From positions 1 through 35,241 of the forward strand of contig MLAK01001006.1 of the NCBI GenBank assembly GCA_001839685.1: 35,241 bases of DNA, given 5' to 3'. Positions 26,501 to 35,241 of the stretch are shown one piece after another; within the stretch, counting starts at the first letter, position 1, and the number at the start of each line of letters is the position of its first letter. The notes below the pieces were generated by a model. That model was given only the letters and a program-made list of their open reading frames with translations, was not told where the DNA came from and did not search any database. The position numbers were made by a program, and so were the translations under genes. The DNA comes from Tritrichomonas foetus. Its lineage: Eukaryota > Parabasalia > Tritrichomonadida > Tritrichomonadidae.

Positions 26501-26937
26501 TCCTCTACCTTTGGTTGCTTGGACGTGTTGATAAGCATCGAGTCGACTAAATCTAATATATCGAATAATGTACAAGCGGCCAAATCATATTTTGTATTAA
26601 AAGCTGTAATGAAAGCATTTATATCGGAATCTTGATCGCCACTGTTAGACTGAGGTGAATTCGAGTTTGAAAGACAAAATGATGATCCTGGCGGGGAAAA
26701 TGAAACTCCATATTTGTCTGATTTTGGTGTCATATCTAGCAATTGGGAATCATCGAGAAAATCAAGAAGGTGTTCATCACTATCGTTCGACGATTTAGGT
26801 GATGAATTTGATTTTGGCGAGAGAAGGTTGATATCGGCTAATAAATCGCTTGCATTTTGGGAAGATTCGACATTTATTTCGGCTATCGCATTAATCTGTT
26901 TTTGTAGATTCGCAACACTTGATGATTCAGAGCTCAT
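23551..26937 (-). CDS. Large coiled-coil protein, trichomonad-type, function unknown
   Basis: 1128 residues. The first ~110 are Ser/Asn/Asp-rich with SP motifs (possible phosphosites). Long coiled-coil stretches occupy ~155-285, ~340-380 and ~600-1030, with Gln/Glu/Asn/Lys heptads. A less charged segment (~380-540, including GVDGTGIFELLTSAEISDRLSQLYARIDHENIEVREIF split over two helices) may be a small folded domain. After ~1030 comes a conserved-looking helical block (RAQKNILEKYEKRLLYTRQ, RPVIAICLCIRRMQ), then a Lys/Arg/Ser tail ending PLRPLIPMFV. I do not recognise a family. Long coiled coils of this kind are usually cytoskeletal or centrosomal scaffolds or golgins, and automated annotation often mislabels them. 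Start ATG 26937 is the first in frame. Confidence 0.8.
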   Translation of the reverse strand: MSSESSSVANLQKQINAIAEINVESSQNASDLLADINLLSPKSNSSPKSSNDSDEHLLDFLDDSQLLDMTPKSDKYGVSFSPPGSSFCLSNSNSPQSNSGDQDSDINAFITAFNTKYDLAACTLFDILDLVDSMLINTSKQPKVEEPKSKPKSETEANLIHQINALKGENSSIKNKLEEATNSMKNAQSLITTLEKQIEDLKATNAVLQNSNASLQKDNNDLHQSFNSIHTLMKNQYDDISVLSKQWTQMCEINRKQDALLEQYEQVNKTLQLQSKQTQQKPQVVTKSPEKKTNKRTEDEYYNIICSSIRIIEDCHFPDTLIREIHSIRDDSMLPLNERVISIMKSLASFVSIANEKAEKITQENQKALESQQILRNKCFEILSMFEEELNFLQNLSHSSDLQTITFSQGNGAPSPILSDEAKSELIKRCANLGRFVEETIGVISYEKFEESFEVPDGVDGTGIFELLTSAEISDRLSQLYARIDHENIEVREIFDMFIAQVFINNLLKNHTNELLMRISHCGREINSLRQELNDKNTDQEQTETMKKLIKHFRHRDSKLRKYLSKYIDVSQDDPTNEIVISLIESIGERTMKNTPLSKENEELKEELAHYKKQFEEFKEDMSETSQQKERNSFLENQNSEFQTQIKEYQAQIKQINHELGEKLEEINNLRIDNEEKSLRIEEFSSQIESAEQSHQNALREAHERIEFATSENNRMKQQIDSFESAMERVKKNRQQLGHEIERLKKINIQLQESLDTQHTKMKNEYMTQIRDLTEANEKYTRENSNLQSQIQILTAKNQQLTSENATLSIAKRSSDLKLRSIDEKINLEKRNLQSQYSAQVTASKVEQSKKLGELNSKIESAIDRISSLLNCDAAENLDQAVTMVEDELTKTRKSQYLYVQLLDNIQEAEKLLCVTTPERLVEAINDLVTKQNNNDRALLESERKAKGDRQELERLRKESKRCEGQVVSLKQWESWAKRIHRIIHEAEYVHLDSDQLRQALEEALLASVSSRTIFMRVESLRAQKNILEKYEKRLLYTRQGVRSSLRPVIAICLCIRRMQKFAGCLPISLAVASVTEIKPALKVQSAKKERMTPRKSKTQKSARKPQRSHKERGGCKSPLRPLIPMFV

Positions 26938-27252
26938 GCGATTTTAATTGCAAACGTACATTCACAAAGAGAATTGAATAAACGGGCGAAAAAATTCAAT
27001 GGTTTATAAAATTTCATCCTCATTCAAATGATAAATCTTTTTTGTCTTTGTCTATGACTTTATCAATGTTCATTACTTTTATTATAAATCAAATGAATTT
27101 GAATACACAGATAGTCAGTAATGTAAAAGTGGTTGTTAAGATTAATAATAAATTGATATTGTCGAATCCATGGAAAAAAACGAAAATTTGAAAGAAAATT
27201 TATTTGGGGTATGAGGTTCGAAATTTTTACTCAGTGAAAAAAAATATGTAAA
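26938..27252. other. Divergent promoter region
   Basis: 315 bp between the coiled-coil gene and PS synthase. AT-rich, with no ORF. No strong TCAYW initiator within 40 nt of either ATG; CTCAGTG at 27232 is the nearest for PS synthase. Confidence 0.45.
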
Positions 27253-28467
27253 ATGGAAAAAGAATTCCCTTTTCCTGATCAAGGCGATATAAACATTCTC
27301 CAATGGCATAACACATCTCCTCAATTTCGTTGGCTTTATACACCACATCGTTATCTTTTCATTTTCAGTTTCCTTATTTTATTCTTGATTGTCAATCCAA
27401 AAAAGCCCACTCATAAGCTTTATTCGTTTTGGGCATTTTGTTCAGTTTGTATAGCCTCATGCGTGCAAGATGGGCCAATGGTTAGACCACATCCTTTTTT
27501 CTGGCGAGTTGTTTTGGGGTTCACTCTGACAGTGATTGTGACTTTACTTGCTTGTTGTTATTTAGATAGGGAAATTATCAGAAATTTTCTTGTCACAATA
27601 ACACCGACAGCAGCTGGAGATATACCACCTGACCGTGATTACTCGATGGGCTGCACAATCTGGGACACAAAGAATTTCCCTGATGATCCTCTTCATAATG
27701 TGAAAGCTGTTGTTTATGATGAATTCATGCTTGCTCATTTTTTTGGATGGATTTGTAAGTCGATTTTGTTAAGGGACACAACAATGTGTTGGATTCTTTC
27801 TTGCACTTTTGAAGTTGTTGAACGCTTATTGAAACACTGGTTTCCAAATTTTAATGAATGTTGGTGGGATTCATTAATTTTAGATATTTTATTATGCAAC
27901 GGATTTGGAATCTTCTTCGGAAGCAAATTAGTTAATAATTATTTAGTAGTGCACCAATGGGAAACTCGTCTTTTTAGTGAAGTTAAACCAGGAAAAGACA
28001 AGTTTATCAGATTTTTAAAACAATTCACACCAAGGTCATACGTGAAATACTATTGGCAACCGTTAAAGACACTCAAAAGATATTTTGTGTATGTTTTTGT
28101 AATGTGTATGGTTCTTATGTTTGAATTGAACATTTTTGAATTGAAAATGGTCCTTAAAATGACAACAAAAAATGAATTGTTGATTATTTTCATGCTTTTG
28201 CACGCTTTTATTGGAGCTCCCTCAATTTTTGATATGTATTTATATGCCATTAATGCAACAAATACAATTGGATCATATGCAGCATCTCACATTTTACTTA
28301 TTATGAGTGAATTCTTACTCGTGGTGAAATCCAGTGAAGGATATTTCACAGAACCTACGCCGGGATGGGTGAAAATCACCGTTTTGGCGATCTTTGCGGG
28401 CGTTTTTGGATTCCCAGTAGTGTGGTTTGGAATAATGAAGAAGGGACAAAAAGACAAAACAGATTAG
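27253..28467 (+). CDS. PTDSS1: Phosphatidylserine synthase (base-exchange type, PTDSS1/2 family)
   Basis: 404 residues with about nine hydrophobic helices. Family blocks are clear: RPHPFFWR (78-85), RDYSMGC (128-134), the catalytic region FEVVERLL (186-193) then PNFNECWWDSLILDILLCNGFGI (198-220), which matches the ECWWDxxxLDxxxCNxxGI core holding the acidic residues of mammalian PSS1. The enzyme exchanges the head group of phosphatidylcholine or phosphatidylethanolamine for L-serine with Ca2+ in the ER; whether this one prefers PC or PE cannot be told. The N-terminus is shorter than in mammals, and the C-terminal tail ends in a Lys-rich QKDKTD-like sequence. For a parasite with limited lipid synthesis this is a core step. 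ATG 27253 is in a normal position. Confidence 0.92.
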   Translation: MEKEFPFPDQGDINILQWHNTSPQFRWLYTPHRYLFIFSFLILFLIVNPKKPTHKLYSFWAFCSVCIASCVQDGPMVRPHPFFWRVVLGFTLTVIVTLLACCYLDREIIRNFLVTITPTAAGDIPPDRDYSMGCTIWDTKNFPDDPLHNVKAVVYDEFMLAHFFGWICKSILLRDTTMCWILSCTFEVVERLLKHWFPNFNECWWDSLILDILLCNGFGIFFGSKLVNNYLVVHQWETRLFSEVKPGKDKFIRFLKQFTPRSYVKYYWQPLKTLKRYFVYVFVMCMVLMFELNIFELKMVLKMTTKNELLIIFMLLHAFIGAPSIFDMYLYAINATNTIGSYAASHILLIMSEFLLVVKSSEGYFTEPTPGWVKITVLAIFAGVFGFPVVWFGIMKKGQKDKTD

Positions 28468-28739
28468 TTTTATTATTTATTTATTAAAACCATTAGATTT
28501 TTATTCATTATTCTTTATATTATTAATATTAATATTATCATTATCATTTTATATTCTAATCATGGAAACAATTAACATATGGAAACGATTAAATATGCAG
28601 ATAAAATTAAATTATCGATATTACAAACCAAAATAAAGCATAAATAAATAGTTTAGAATGTCAAACATCGTGAAATATCATGAGATTCACACATTAAACT
28701 TTCTTATTAATCACAATTTTTTTTTTTAACAAAACATTT
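28468..28739. other. Convergent 3' region
   Basis: AT-rich, with TATTAATATTAATATTA-type repeats near 28519-28535 and a T run at 28718-28727. No gene. Confidence 0.4.
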
Positions 28740-29972
28740 TCATATGACTGAAAGTTTGTCTGTTAGAATTTCACCTTCAGTTCTGTATATTGTCAAACAT
28801 TTTGATTTTCCATCTTTTTCACCCAAAACAAGGACGAAATCATCAACATCTGCATTAATTTCATCATCAGCTGGTTTATCAGCTACTCTCATTATCTTTC
28901 TTTCAAAAGATTTCTGAATTTTTCCACTTTCAACTTTAGTTTTATATCCCAAGCTATTTTGTATCTCTGAAAAGCTTCCATCTTCACTAACTGACAAAAC
29001 AGTTACTTCTTGGCCTTTTTTGATTTCCCAGCCATCTATATTTTCGATTGCAACAGCTGAAAAATGGGACAGTTCGTCAGCGAAAATTTCATTTGGTTGA
29101 AGGAATTCATTCACATTGAATGAAAATGGTTTTGACTCCAATTCAGCAACAGCTGTATATTCAAGATCAAGCTCCTTCTCATCAACTACACGATCAACAT
29201 CTTCTTTCGAATTAATTTTGTCAATATTTTCTCGTAAGCTCTTCATTATGTCTCGATTCATTTGTGAAATTTCACGAGCGGGCTCAATAAAGTTCTGAAA
29301 CATGATTTCCATTTCTTCTTCTCTCTTTTTATCAGCTTGTTCAAATTGTGACATCAATTTTTCGATTTGTAAGTTATAGTCAAGAATAACATCATTGAAT
29401 TGATTCACCTTTTGAATTGTGGAATTTTGCGTTTTCTTAAAATTGAATTTCAATGAATTGAAAACTTGCTTTTGGGCAGGGTCATCATGCGTTTTCTCAA
29501 GTGTTTCACTCAATGTAAAGTACTCTTTATAGGCAGCATCATATTGATTTTCGGCTTGTTTAAATTCAGATATTGCTTTTTTCATATTTTCTTCGATTTC
29601 AGTCATTTCTGAGTTATACTGGTTTCTTATTTCTTTCAATTTATCAGAAATACCGCTGTTTAAATATTGCGCCATATCGAGGAAAGGCTGAGTGATGAAT
29701 ATCGAAGCTGTGATATTTTTCCATAACGTGGCAAGCTTTGGCTCCTGTTCTTCGTTATTTGGAGTAGCAAACAAAGGAAGAGTAATTGTGAGTGACCCAA
29801 TTGAGCGGTTTCTGCCTGACGGTATTTTCTCGCATTGGATACTTTTTGTTTTCCGGGCGAAAACGTTTACAGCTGTCGAAAAATTGGCGATTTTTTGAAT
29901 GACTTTATCGAATAAATTTACATTGGTAACTCTTGCTTGATGTATGGTTTCTAAAACTTGCTGTCCATTCAT
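28740..29972 (-). CDS. F-BAR-like coiled-coil protein with SH3-like C-terminus
   Basis: 410 residues. Residues 1-~245 are helical with the spacing of an F-BAR/IMD-type membrane-bending module: an amphipathic start, LATLWKNITASIFITQPFLDMAQYLN, then long charged helices (KLKEIRNQYNSEMTEIEENMKKAISEFKQAE, YKEYFTLSETLEKTHDD). An acidic linker (245-285) precedes a beta-rich block (~303-352) AVAIENIDGWEIKKGQEVTVLSV...YKTKVESGKIQ that reads like an SH3 domain lacking the usual ALYDY start. A second short strand-rich segment ends the protein. F-BAR/SH3 proteins link curved plasma membrane to actin regulators at endocytic sites. The domain calls are pattern-based; a BAR-domain or generic coiled-coil protein is the alternative. 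Confidence 0.6.
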   Translation of the reverse strand: MNGQQVLETIHQARVTNVNLFDKVIQKIANFSTAVNVFARKTKSIQCEKIPSGRNRSIGSLTITLPLFATPNNEEQEPKLATLWKNITASIFITQPFLDMAQYLNSGISDKLKEIRNQYNSEMTEIEENMKKAISEFKQAENQYDAAYKEYFTLSETLEKTHDDPAQKQVFNSLKFNFKKTQNSTIQKVNQFNDVILDYNLQIEKLMSQFEQADKKREEEMEIMFQNFIEPAREISQMNRDIMKSLRENIDKINSKEDVDRVVDEKELDLEYTAVAELESKPFSFNVNEFLQPNEIFADELSHFSAVAIENIDGWEIKKGQEVTVLSVSEDGSFSEIQNSLGYKTKVESGKIQKSFERKIMRVADKPADDEINADVDDFVLVLGEKDGKSKCLTIYRTEGEILTDKLSVI

Positions 29973-31148
29973 TTTTTTTATTCCACTTTTTCATTACTTA
30001 GAATTGATAACATTACATATGATCACTCGACTTTTTCTGTTTTATGTAATCCTTTTTTGACGGGTAAATATTCAAATATTCCAACTGCTTTTGTGAATGG
30101 TTTCTCATAAAATTAACTTTTTAATATTATATATAGTCTAGATATTGTATGAATCAGCCATTTATTAATAGAAAATAAATTCAATGGAAATAAACTTCAC
30201 AACATCCATGTAAGGTTTTAGTTCTTGGTCATTATTTTATGAGTGTATGTACATAAAAAATTTGAAGAAGGTAATAAGAAATATCTATTAATCACAAGAA
30301 ACAAATATTATCAGGAAATATCAATGTAACACAATGAATTTGGTGTGATATCAATCAGTAGAACTTGTATTCTTTCTCATAAAACACAACATAATAAGCT
30401 TCATACAGACTCCATTTGAAAATCTCAAATAATTCACAGTCATCATAATTTAAGGAAAGCAATTCAATGAACAATCAAGAAAGTTACAGATTCTAGAATA
30501 AATATTCCATCTTTTAAGGAAAGCGTTAACTTAATAGTTATCTCCCAAAAAGGTGATTTCATATAAAATGTCATTAGAATTGGCATTTTTTGTCGGGAGG
30601 AATACTTCTAATTAAAATAATCAGACTGAAATTACAACTTACTCTTTCAATGATCTATCATGACTTGTCGAAAACCATAATCTCGCTCCTTACATTTCTG
30701 TGGGAACTGCGAACTTTATTGTATGTTTATTTGGCCGAATGAACTAATTGAGAACATAAAAAATACGTTAATATTGAATATATATTCAAAGTTTTTCAAA
30801 ACCAAAATAAAACTCTGATTTGAAATTTGAAATCCAATAAAGGCTGATTTTCAATCAGCATTTTCAATTTCTCATCGAAGTTTTTGGAAATATATTGAAA
30901 TATTTCTGTAGGTGACTATTATTTTCTGGAAACGTTACTCTGAAAACTTCATCAAATTTCTGAATGAAGCCTGAATAAAAACTTTTTCAAAATCTTGCTC
31001 ACAATTTTCATAATGAATAAAATTACCAAAAGAGATGAAAAAGAAAACAACATCAAATAAAAATATTCAAAAAGTTATCCCAATTTACATTTTCAAATAC
31101 AATTTGTGTGTAAAAGGGTAAATAATTTACCCCTGAATAGAAGGGTGA
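29973..31148. other. Long divergent intergenic region
   Basis: About 1.2 kb of AT-rich DNA with no ORF above background. It includes a 7-bp hairpin GCTGATT/AATCAGC (30843-30859, 3-nt loop) and GTGATATCAAT (30343-30353), a near-copy of the TTGATATCAA palindrome. No RNA gene recognised. Confidence 0.5.
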
Positions 31149-34070
31149 ATGAGTCAAGTCGAACAACTGTGCCAGACCGTCCTCTTCTATTTCCAACAAA
31201 TCCGAAGCGCCAACACCGACACAATAAACAAAGCTACCGAATGGCTCCAAAATTTTTTTCAACAACGTGAGTCATTGATAGTTTTAACAACGATAATAAG
31301 AACCTGTCCCGACAAATACTTCCGCCAGCAAGCCGCGATTGGTCTTCGTTATTCACTCGACACAAATTGGAATAATTTAGTTCTCCAGGAACAAGATTCG
31401 GTATTTCAAATGTGTCTCAATTTTGTCATGAATGACGAAGACGAAGTCGTTCAGTCGAGTATTATGGTTCTCCTTTCGAAAATGATGTGTCAACGATTTC
31501 TCGGACCTGTTATTTCTCTTCTCCAGTCGAATGTATCAAATCCAAATTGCATCAATTCTTTACTTGGAATTGCCCAACTTCTTTGCAATAATGAAGTTTC
31601 TGAGAACCAGCTTACCCACGAGTTTATGTTTGGTCTCCTTTCGCAAGCATTTCAAAATCCAGATATTCATACAAATATTTTGGCCTTTCAGACTATGATC
31701 GAAGCGCTGAAAGCCAAGTTGATTCCAAGCATTGATTTTTTTTGGCCGAGGCTCCTCGAATTATTCGATCTTTGTGCAAATGATATCGATTCGCTAACAA
31801 AACTAACTGCGCTATTCAACACATTAATAGACAGCCATAAAAACCTAATTGATTGCAATTCGCTTACACAGAAGCTTCTGCCCGTTTTTTACATGCCAGA
31901 AATTGATGATAATGCAATCATTCCAATTTTTTCAGTAATTGAATCTTTATGTGACCAATTTGTGTATTACTTTATAGCAAATAATTTATTCGTTCAAGTT
32001 ATGCACATTGCTTTTCATCTCATCTTCAAATTTTTCGATCCCACTGATTTATCGCGCATTCAATTTTTCGACACTGTGATTTTAGCATTAGTTCAAATTG
32101 AGAATCCGCGCATTGTTCTGTCTTTACTCTGGCAGATGTCATGCCAGGTTGTCACAATCGATCCTGGAAAGTATGCTGCCATATCTGCCCTAAAAAGCGT
32201 GGCTGAAAGAAGCGGAAACTTTTTTGACGATAAAGTGAAACAAGTGATAGAATTGATTTCTTTTTGTCTAACCAGCGAATGTGAAGCAATCCAACTGACT
32301 GCAGCTGCAGCTTTAGTTGATTTTCGACCCATTTTCCGCCGAGTTTATGATCCATCCCTTCTTGTGGTTGCTCGTCAAGTTCTTTCATTAATTCAACAGA
32401 ATCCAACTCGCGATTTTTTGTATCCTTTTTCTTTTTTACTGAAAGTTTTACCAGACACTTCTGAAATCTTTGATGATGTAGTGAATACTTTACTTCAACT
32501 GATTCATTCACCATCAATTCCTCCTGAGCAGGACACCGTTATTTGTTTGGCGGCTGTTGTTGAACATTCTACACCTGAACGTGTTGCACAGTTTCTTGGA
32601 CCACTTGTTCAAGTCATCAGAAATGTTTTATTAGCCGAAAATGCTGTCTTTGAATTCCTTAAGCCTTCTGCGATTAAACTTCTACAAAAAGTATTGAAAG
32701 TTCATTATAATGAATTAGTAAGTGATAGTAGTGAACTTTTAATATTCCTTTCAAGATCTCTTCGAAATAAAGATAGTAATTACATGATTGCTGCAATGAA
32801 AGTGCTAGATACTGTTTTTGAAAATTATCCAGATGCGAGAGTTGATTGGAATCATGTTGATTTACAATTCCTTTTAGAACTATCAAGTCAAGATTGGTCT
32901 ACACAATTTCGTGCACAATGTAATGTAATTAGTGATCAATCTACACAAGATAGTGTTCCATTTAAACATAAATTCCAATCATCGATTCTATCGTTAAATA
33001 TTTTGTCTGAAGCTTGTTACATGAATGAAGGTTTATGTAATACCCATGCATTACAAATCTTAAATATTGGATGTATGCAAATGCAAAGTGTTATTCCTGA
33101 ATGTATCGCAGATGCCTGTCGTGCAATTACAAGTATTGCACGTGCACTGTGTAGATATTCAGCATTAAATAGTGAAATTGTTGAACGAATGATTGCTGCT
33201 TTAATTCAATCGGTTCATTCACCAGTTGAAGATAAATCAACCCCAGCTGCATGTGCAGCAATTCGTGAACTACTATTTGAAATCCCGAAAATTAATCCTG
33301 CAATTGGTGTTGCAAACATTACACTGAAACCTGAAACACTTGAAGAAATTCTAGCTTCAACTTTACCAGTGGTTGCTGTTGATTTAGAACCAAATGCAAT
33401 GGCACTACTTGGAAACATAGTAGTTGCACAAAATAATCCAACAATGACACTACAATGTTCGGTTCATTTAATCCGATCATTTAGTCTTCATCCATTCTTT
33501 GCATTTTGTATAACAGAAGTATTAAAAAATGCGCCAATGGCATTAGATTCGAACTTTAAACGTTCAACAATTGAAATGCTCATGGAAAAAGCACAAAATT
33601 CATCATCCCAATTCTTTTCTTTGTGCTTGATTGCCAAATGTGCAATGAATGAACCAGCTCCACTTTCACATCGAATGTTTGAAATTCTTTTGGAAGTTAT
33701 CACACAAGCAAGTGGAAATTCTGGAAATGAGGCTGGAAATGAAAAAGGTGTTGAAGCATTCTTGTTCGAGCTTTATGAACAGCATAAAAATAAGTTCTTG
33801 TTTGTAGCACAAAATGTGTGTAATGCAGTAACACAAGGAAATAACGATATCAATGCATCACTTGAAAATTTTAAGAGGATTGCTGAAGGAAATGAACAAT
33901 TAATTCGCTTATCAATTGATTTGTTTTTGTCAAAAGAAAGTCCAGATGACATTAGAATGCTGAAAGCATTAGTGAGTGTTGTAATGAACGAAAATGCACA
34001 ACAAATATTCACATTAATATGCGGAGAAGAGATTGAAGAGTTTATCCGAATCCTAAACATTCATAGATGA
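31149..34070 (+). CDS. Importin-beta family karyopherin (importin-4/5 type)
   Basis: 973 residues of HEAT-type helical repeats. The N-terminus has the importin-beta N-terminal pattern: INKATEWLQNFFQQ (~24-37), then YFRQQAAIGLRYSLDTNW (~56-73), which matches the family's RQxAAxxLRxxLxxxW block that binds Ran-GTP. The remainder alternates helices with repeat-like features (LLSKMMCQRF, ISALKSVAERSG, AAAALVDFRPIFRRVYDP) to the C-terminus. Size and the first block suit importin-4/RanBP5 rather than importin-beta1 or transportin. It carries cargo such as histones or ribosomal proteins into the nucleus and is released by Ran-GTP. No Asn-rich inserts interrupt it. The codon bias looks ordinary. The ATG lies in a short AT-rich leader without a clear TCAYW. 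Confidence 0.85.
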   Translation: MSQVEQLCQTVLFYFQQIRSANTDTINKATEWLQNFFQQRESLIVLTTIIRTCPDKYFRQQAAIGLRYSLDTNWNNLVLQEQDSVFQMCLNFVMNDEDEVVQSSIMVLLSKMMCQRFLGPVISLLQSNVSNPNCINSLLGIAQLLCNNEVSENQLTHEFMFGLLSQAFQNPDIHTNILAFQTMIEALKAKLIPSIDFFWPRLLELFDLCANDIDSLTKLTALFNTLIDSHKNLIDCNSLTQKLLPVFYMPEIDDNAIIPIFSVIESLCDQFVYYFIANNLFVQVMHIAFHLIFKFFDPTDLSRIQFFDTVILALVQIENPRIVLSLLWQMSCQVVTIDPGKYAAISALKSVAERSGNFFDDKVKQVIELISFCLTSECEAIQLTAAAALVDFRPIFRRVYDPSLLVVARQVLSLIQQNPTRDFLYPFSFLLKVLPDTSEIFDDVVNTLLQLIHSPSIPPEQDTVICLAAVVEHSTPERVAQFLGPLVQVIRNVLLAENAVFEFLKPSAIKLLQKVLKVHYNELVSDSSELLIFLSRSLRNKDSNYMIAAMKVLDTVFENYPDARVDWNHVDLQFLLELSSQDWSTQFRAQCNVISDQSTQDSVPFKHKFQSSILSLNILSEACYMNEGLCNTHALQILNIGCMQMQSVIPECIADACRAITSIARALCRYSALNSEIVERMIAALIQSVHSPVEDKSTPAACAAIRELLFEIPKINPAIGVANITLKPETLEEILASTLPVVAVDLEPNAMALLGNIVVAQNNPTMTLQCSVHLIRSFSLHPFFAFCITEVLKNAPMALDSNFKRSTIEMLMEKAQNSSSQFFSLCLIAKCAMNEPAPLSHRMFEILLEVITQASGNSGNEAGNEKGVEAFLFELYEQHKNKFLFVAQNVCNAVTQGNNDINASLENFKRIAEGNEQLIRLSIDLFLSKESPDDIRMLKALVSVVMNENAQQIFTLICGEEIEEFIRILNIHR

Positions 34071-34292
34071 AAAAATGGAGGAAAAAAAAAAAAAAGAAAA
34101 AAAAAATAATTATCAATAATTGATTCAACCCTGTGTTGTAATCAAATCTATTTTCGTTATGAAGAAGTTCACATATAAAATTTATCCATTTTTACTGTAT
34201 GTATGAAATATATAGATATATAATGTATTAAATATATACTACAAAACATAGTTATTTGATTAATAAATTGTTTCTAATGTTTCGAATTAATC

Positions 34293-34339
<47 letters not shown>

Positions 34340-34516
34340 AATAAACTCTATAAATCAAACTAAGTTCAAACTCACTATGAATGTTCATCATTTTAGCAAA
34401 TCTTGCCTCTACGAATAAATTGTCTCTATGATGTTTTCTTTTCACTATTTGAGAATAAACCATTCAAAGTGAAAAGTGATTACCTCACTATGTTCTTTTT
34501 CTGTTTTTTGATTCTC
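34071..34516. other. 3' flank with long homopolymer runs
   Basis: A-rich tract at 34079-34107, AT-dinucleotide-like stretches at 34198-34240 and an uninterrupted T tract at 34295-34338. No gene. Confidence 0.5.
34295..34338. repeat. 44-bp poly(T) tract
   Basis: 44 consecutive T. The length could be unreliable in assembly or variable in the population. Confidence 0.9.
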
Positions 34517-35241
34517 ATGAAGGCAACAGTACACAATAAAATTAATACAGGGAATAAAAATCATGATAGGAAAAGATTTATTCATAAAAAAGCAATTTTA
34601 TCAAATTGTTTGGATAGATCAAATAGAATGGCAAATGAAATTTCCATTTATGATTCATTCATAAATTCTATGAAAAAATGCAATCAAGATTTGAAGAAAC
34701 AAATTCATTTAATGAGAAAAACTAGAAGATTACTTTTTGTGAAACATAAAAGCACACCAAAAAACCGTCTATTACCTAACAGTAATCGCAAGAAAAATAA
34801 CTTAAAAGTTTACAAAAAAGCAAAAACGAAAGTAAAGGATAACAATGGACTTGATCCTTTTTACTCTGATGACTATAATTTATACGATATTTATCCTAAT
34901 AAAAACCTTTATCTTTATGATCCTTATCAAAATATGATTGATCCAAAGATATATTACAGAGAAATTTTGAATCCTAATATTTATCTACACCCTGAAAATA
35001 TCCCTTATGAAAATCATGGTTTTTATGAATCTAATGTGTTATCTAAGCACAATCCAATGATACAAAATAAACGATCAACTATTGGTCAACAAAACGCACA
35101 ACAACTAAATACGCAACTACAACGAAATACGCAACTACAACGAAATACGCAACTACAACGAAATACGCAACTACAACGAAATACGCAACAAAGAAATGCA
35201 CAACAACAACCAATTTCACAACAACAACAAATTTCACAACA
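34517..35241 (+). CDS. Asn/Gln-rich protein, 5' part (runs off the window)
   Basis: From ATG 34517 a frame stays open for 241 codons to the window end. Residues 1-110 are basic and helical (KKCNQDLKKQIHLMRKTRRLL). Residues ~113-185 are Tyr/Asn/Pro-rich (LYDIYPNKNLYLYDPYQNM). From ~190 it is Gln/Asn-rich with a six-residue repeat NTQLQR, then Gln runs. No domain is recognised. TTCTCATGA places a possible TCA initiator right at the ATG. Such Gln-rich tails are often disordered or prion-like. The stop codon and any C-terminal domain lie beyond 35241. Confidence 0.7.
   Translation, partial: MKATVHNKINTGNKNHDRKRFIHKKAILSNCLDRSNRMANEISIYDSFINSMKKCNQDLKKQIHLMRKTRRLLFVKHKSTPKNRLLPNSNRKKNNLKVYKKAKTKVKDNNGLDPFYSDDYNLYDIYPNKNLYLYDPYQNMIDPKIYYREILNPNIYLHPENIPYENHGFYESNVLSKHNPMIQNKRSTIGQQNAQQLNTQLQRNTQLQRNTQLQRNTQLQRNTQQRNAQQQPISQQQQISQ
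35108..35179 (+). repeat. Four perfect 18-bp tandem repeats encoding NTQLQR
   Basis: AATACGCAACTACAACGA is repeated at 35108, 35126, 35144 and 35162 without a mismatch, then decays into CAA-rich sequence. Identity at synonymous positions implies recent expansion. Confidence 0.9.

Noticed and set aside
35108..35241. CRISPR-like spaced repeats
   Set aside because: The repeats are contiguous 18-bp units in frame inside an ORF, without spacers, in a eukaryote.

Overview
The window is nuclear DNA of a parabasalid protist (a trichomonad), most likely Tritrichomonas or a close relative. The main evidence is a gene for an IBP39-type initiator-binding protein, a transcription factor family known from trichomonads. 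Supporting signs are AT-rich intronless genes, very short putative 5' leaders with TCA-type initiators, asparagine-rich inserts in conserved proteins, and a tail-anchored protein with the layout of the hydrogenosomal import receptors Tom36/Tom46. The genus is an inference from base composition and Asn-rich inserts; the trichomonad assignment is firmer.

Layout. 1-1728 is a repeat and relic zone. It holds the 5' part of a GC-rich coiled-coil ORF on the minus strand (1-350), about five 43-bp tandem repeats, a 20-bp inverted repeat, a GC-rich patch and a decayed plus-strand ORF with several in-frame stops (about 1017-1728). 1849-17100 then carries an initiator-binding protein (+), a Lys/Asn-rich unknown (+), an SLC35F6-like 10-TM transporter (-), a tubby-like-fold protein (+), a CS + Sel1/TPR + tail-anchor protein (-), a CH-domain protein with a beta-trefoil-like tail (-), a short DZIP1-N protein (+) and a PPP phosphatase with a large insert (+).

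17321-35241 carries an SFI1-repeat protein (-), tRNA-Thr(CGU) (+), a PlsC-like acyltransferase lacking the HX4D residues (+), a CARMIL-like PH/LRR protein (+), a second identical tRNA-Thr(CGU) (-), a 1128-residue coiled-coil protein (-), phosphatidylserine synthase (+), an F-BAR/SH3-like protein (-), an importin-beta family karyopherin (+) and the start of an Asn/Gln-rich unknown that runs off the end (+).

There are no operons. Each gene appears to have its own promoter, and divergent or convergent pairs are common. Many products belong to the flagellar/cytoskeletal and membrane machinery of a flagellate with hydrogenosomes (SFI1 and DZIP1 at basal bodies; CH, CARMIL and F-BAR at the actin-membrane interface; a hydrogenosomal import receptor; PS synthase). 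I see no sign that they are co-regulated. The least explained parts are the left-end element and relic, short palindromes shared by two promoters, and stem-loops next to the tRNA and in 3' flanks.
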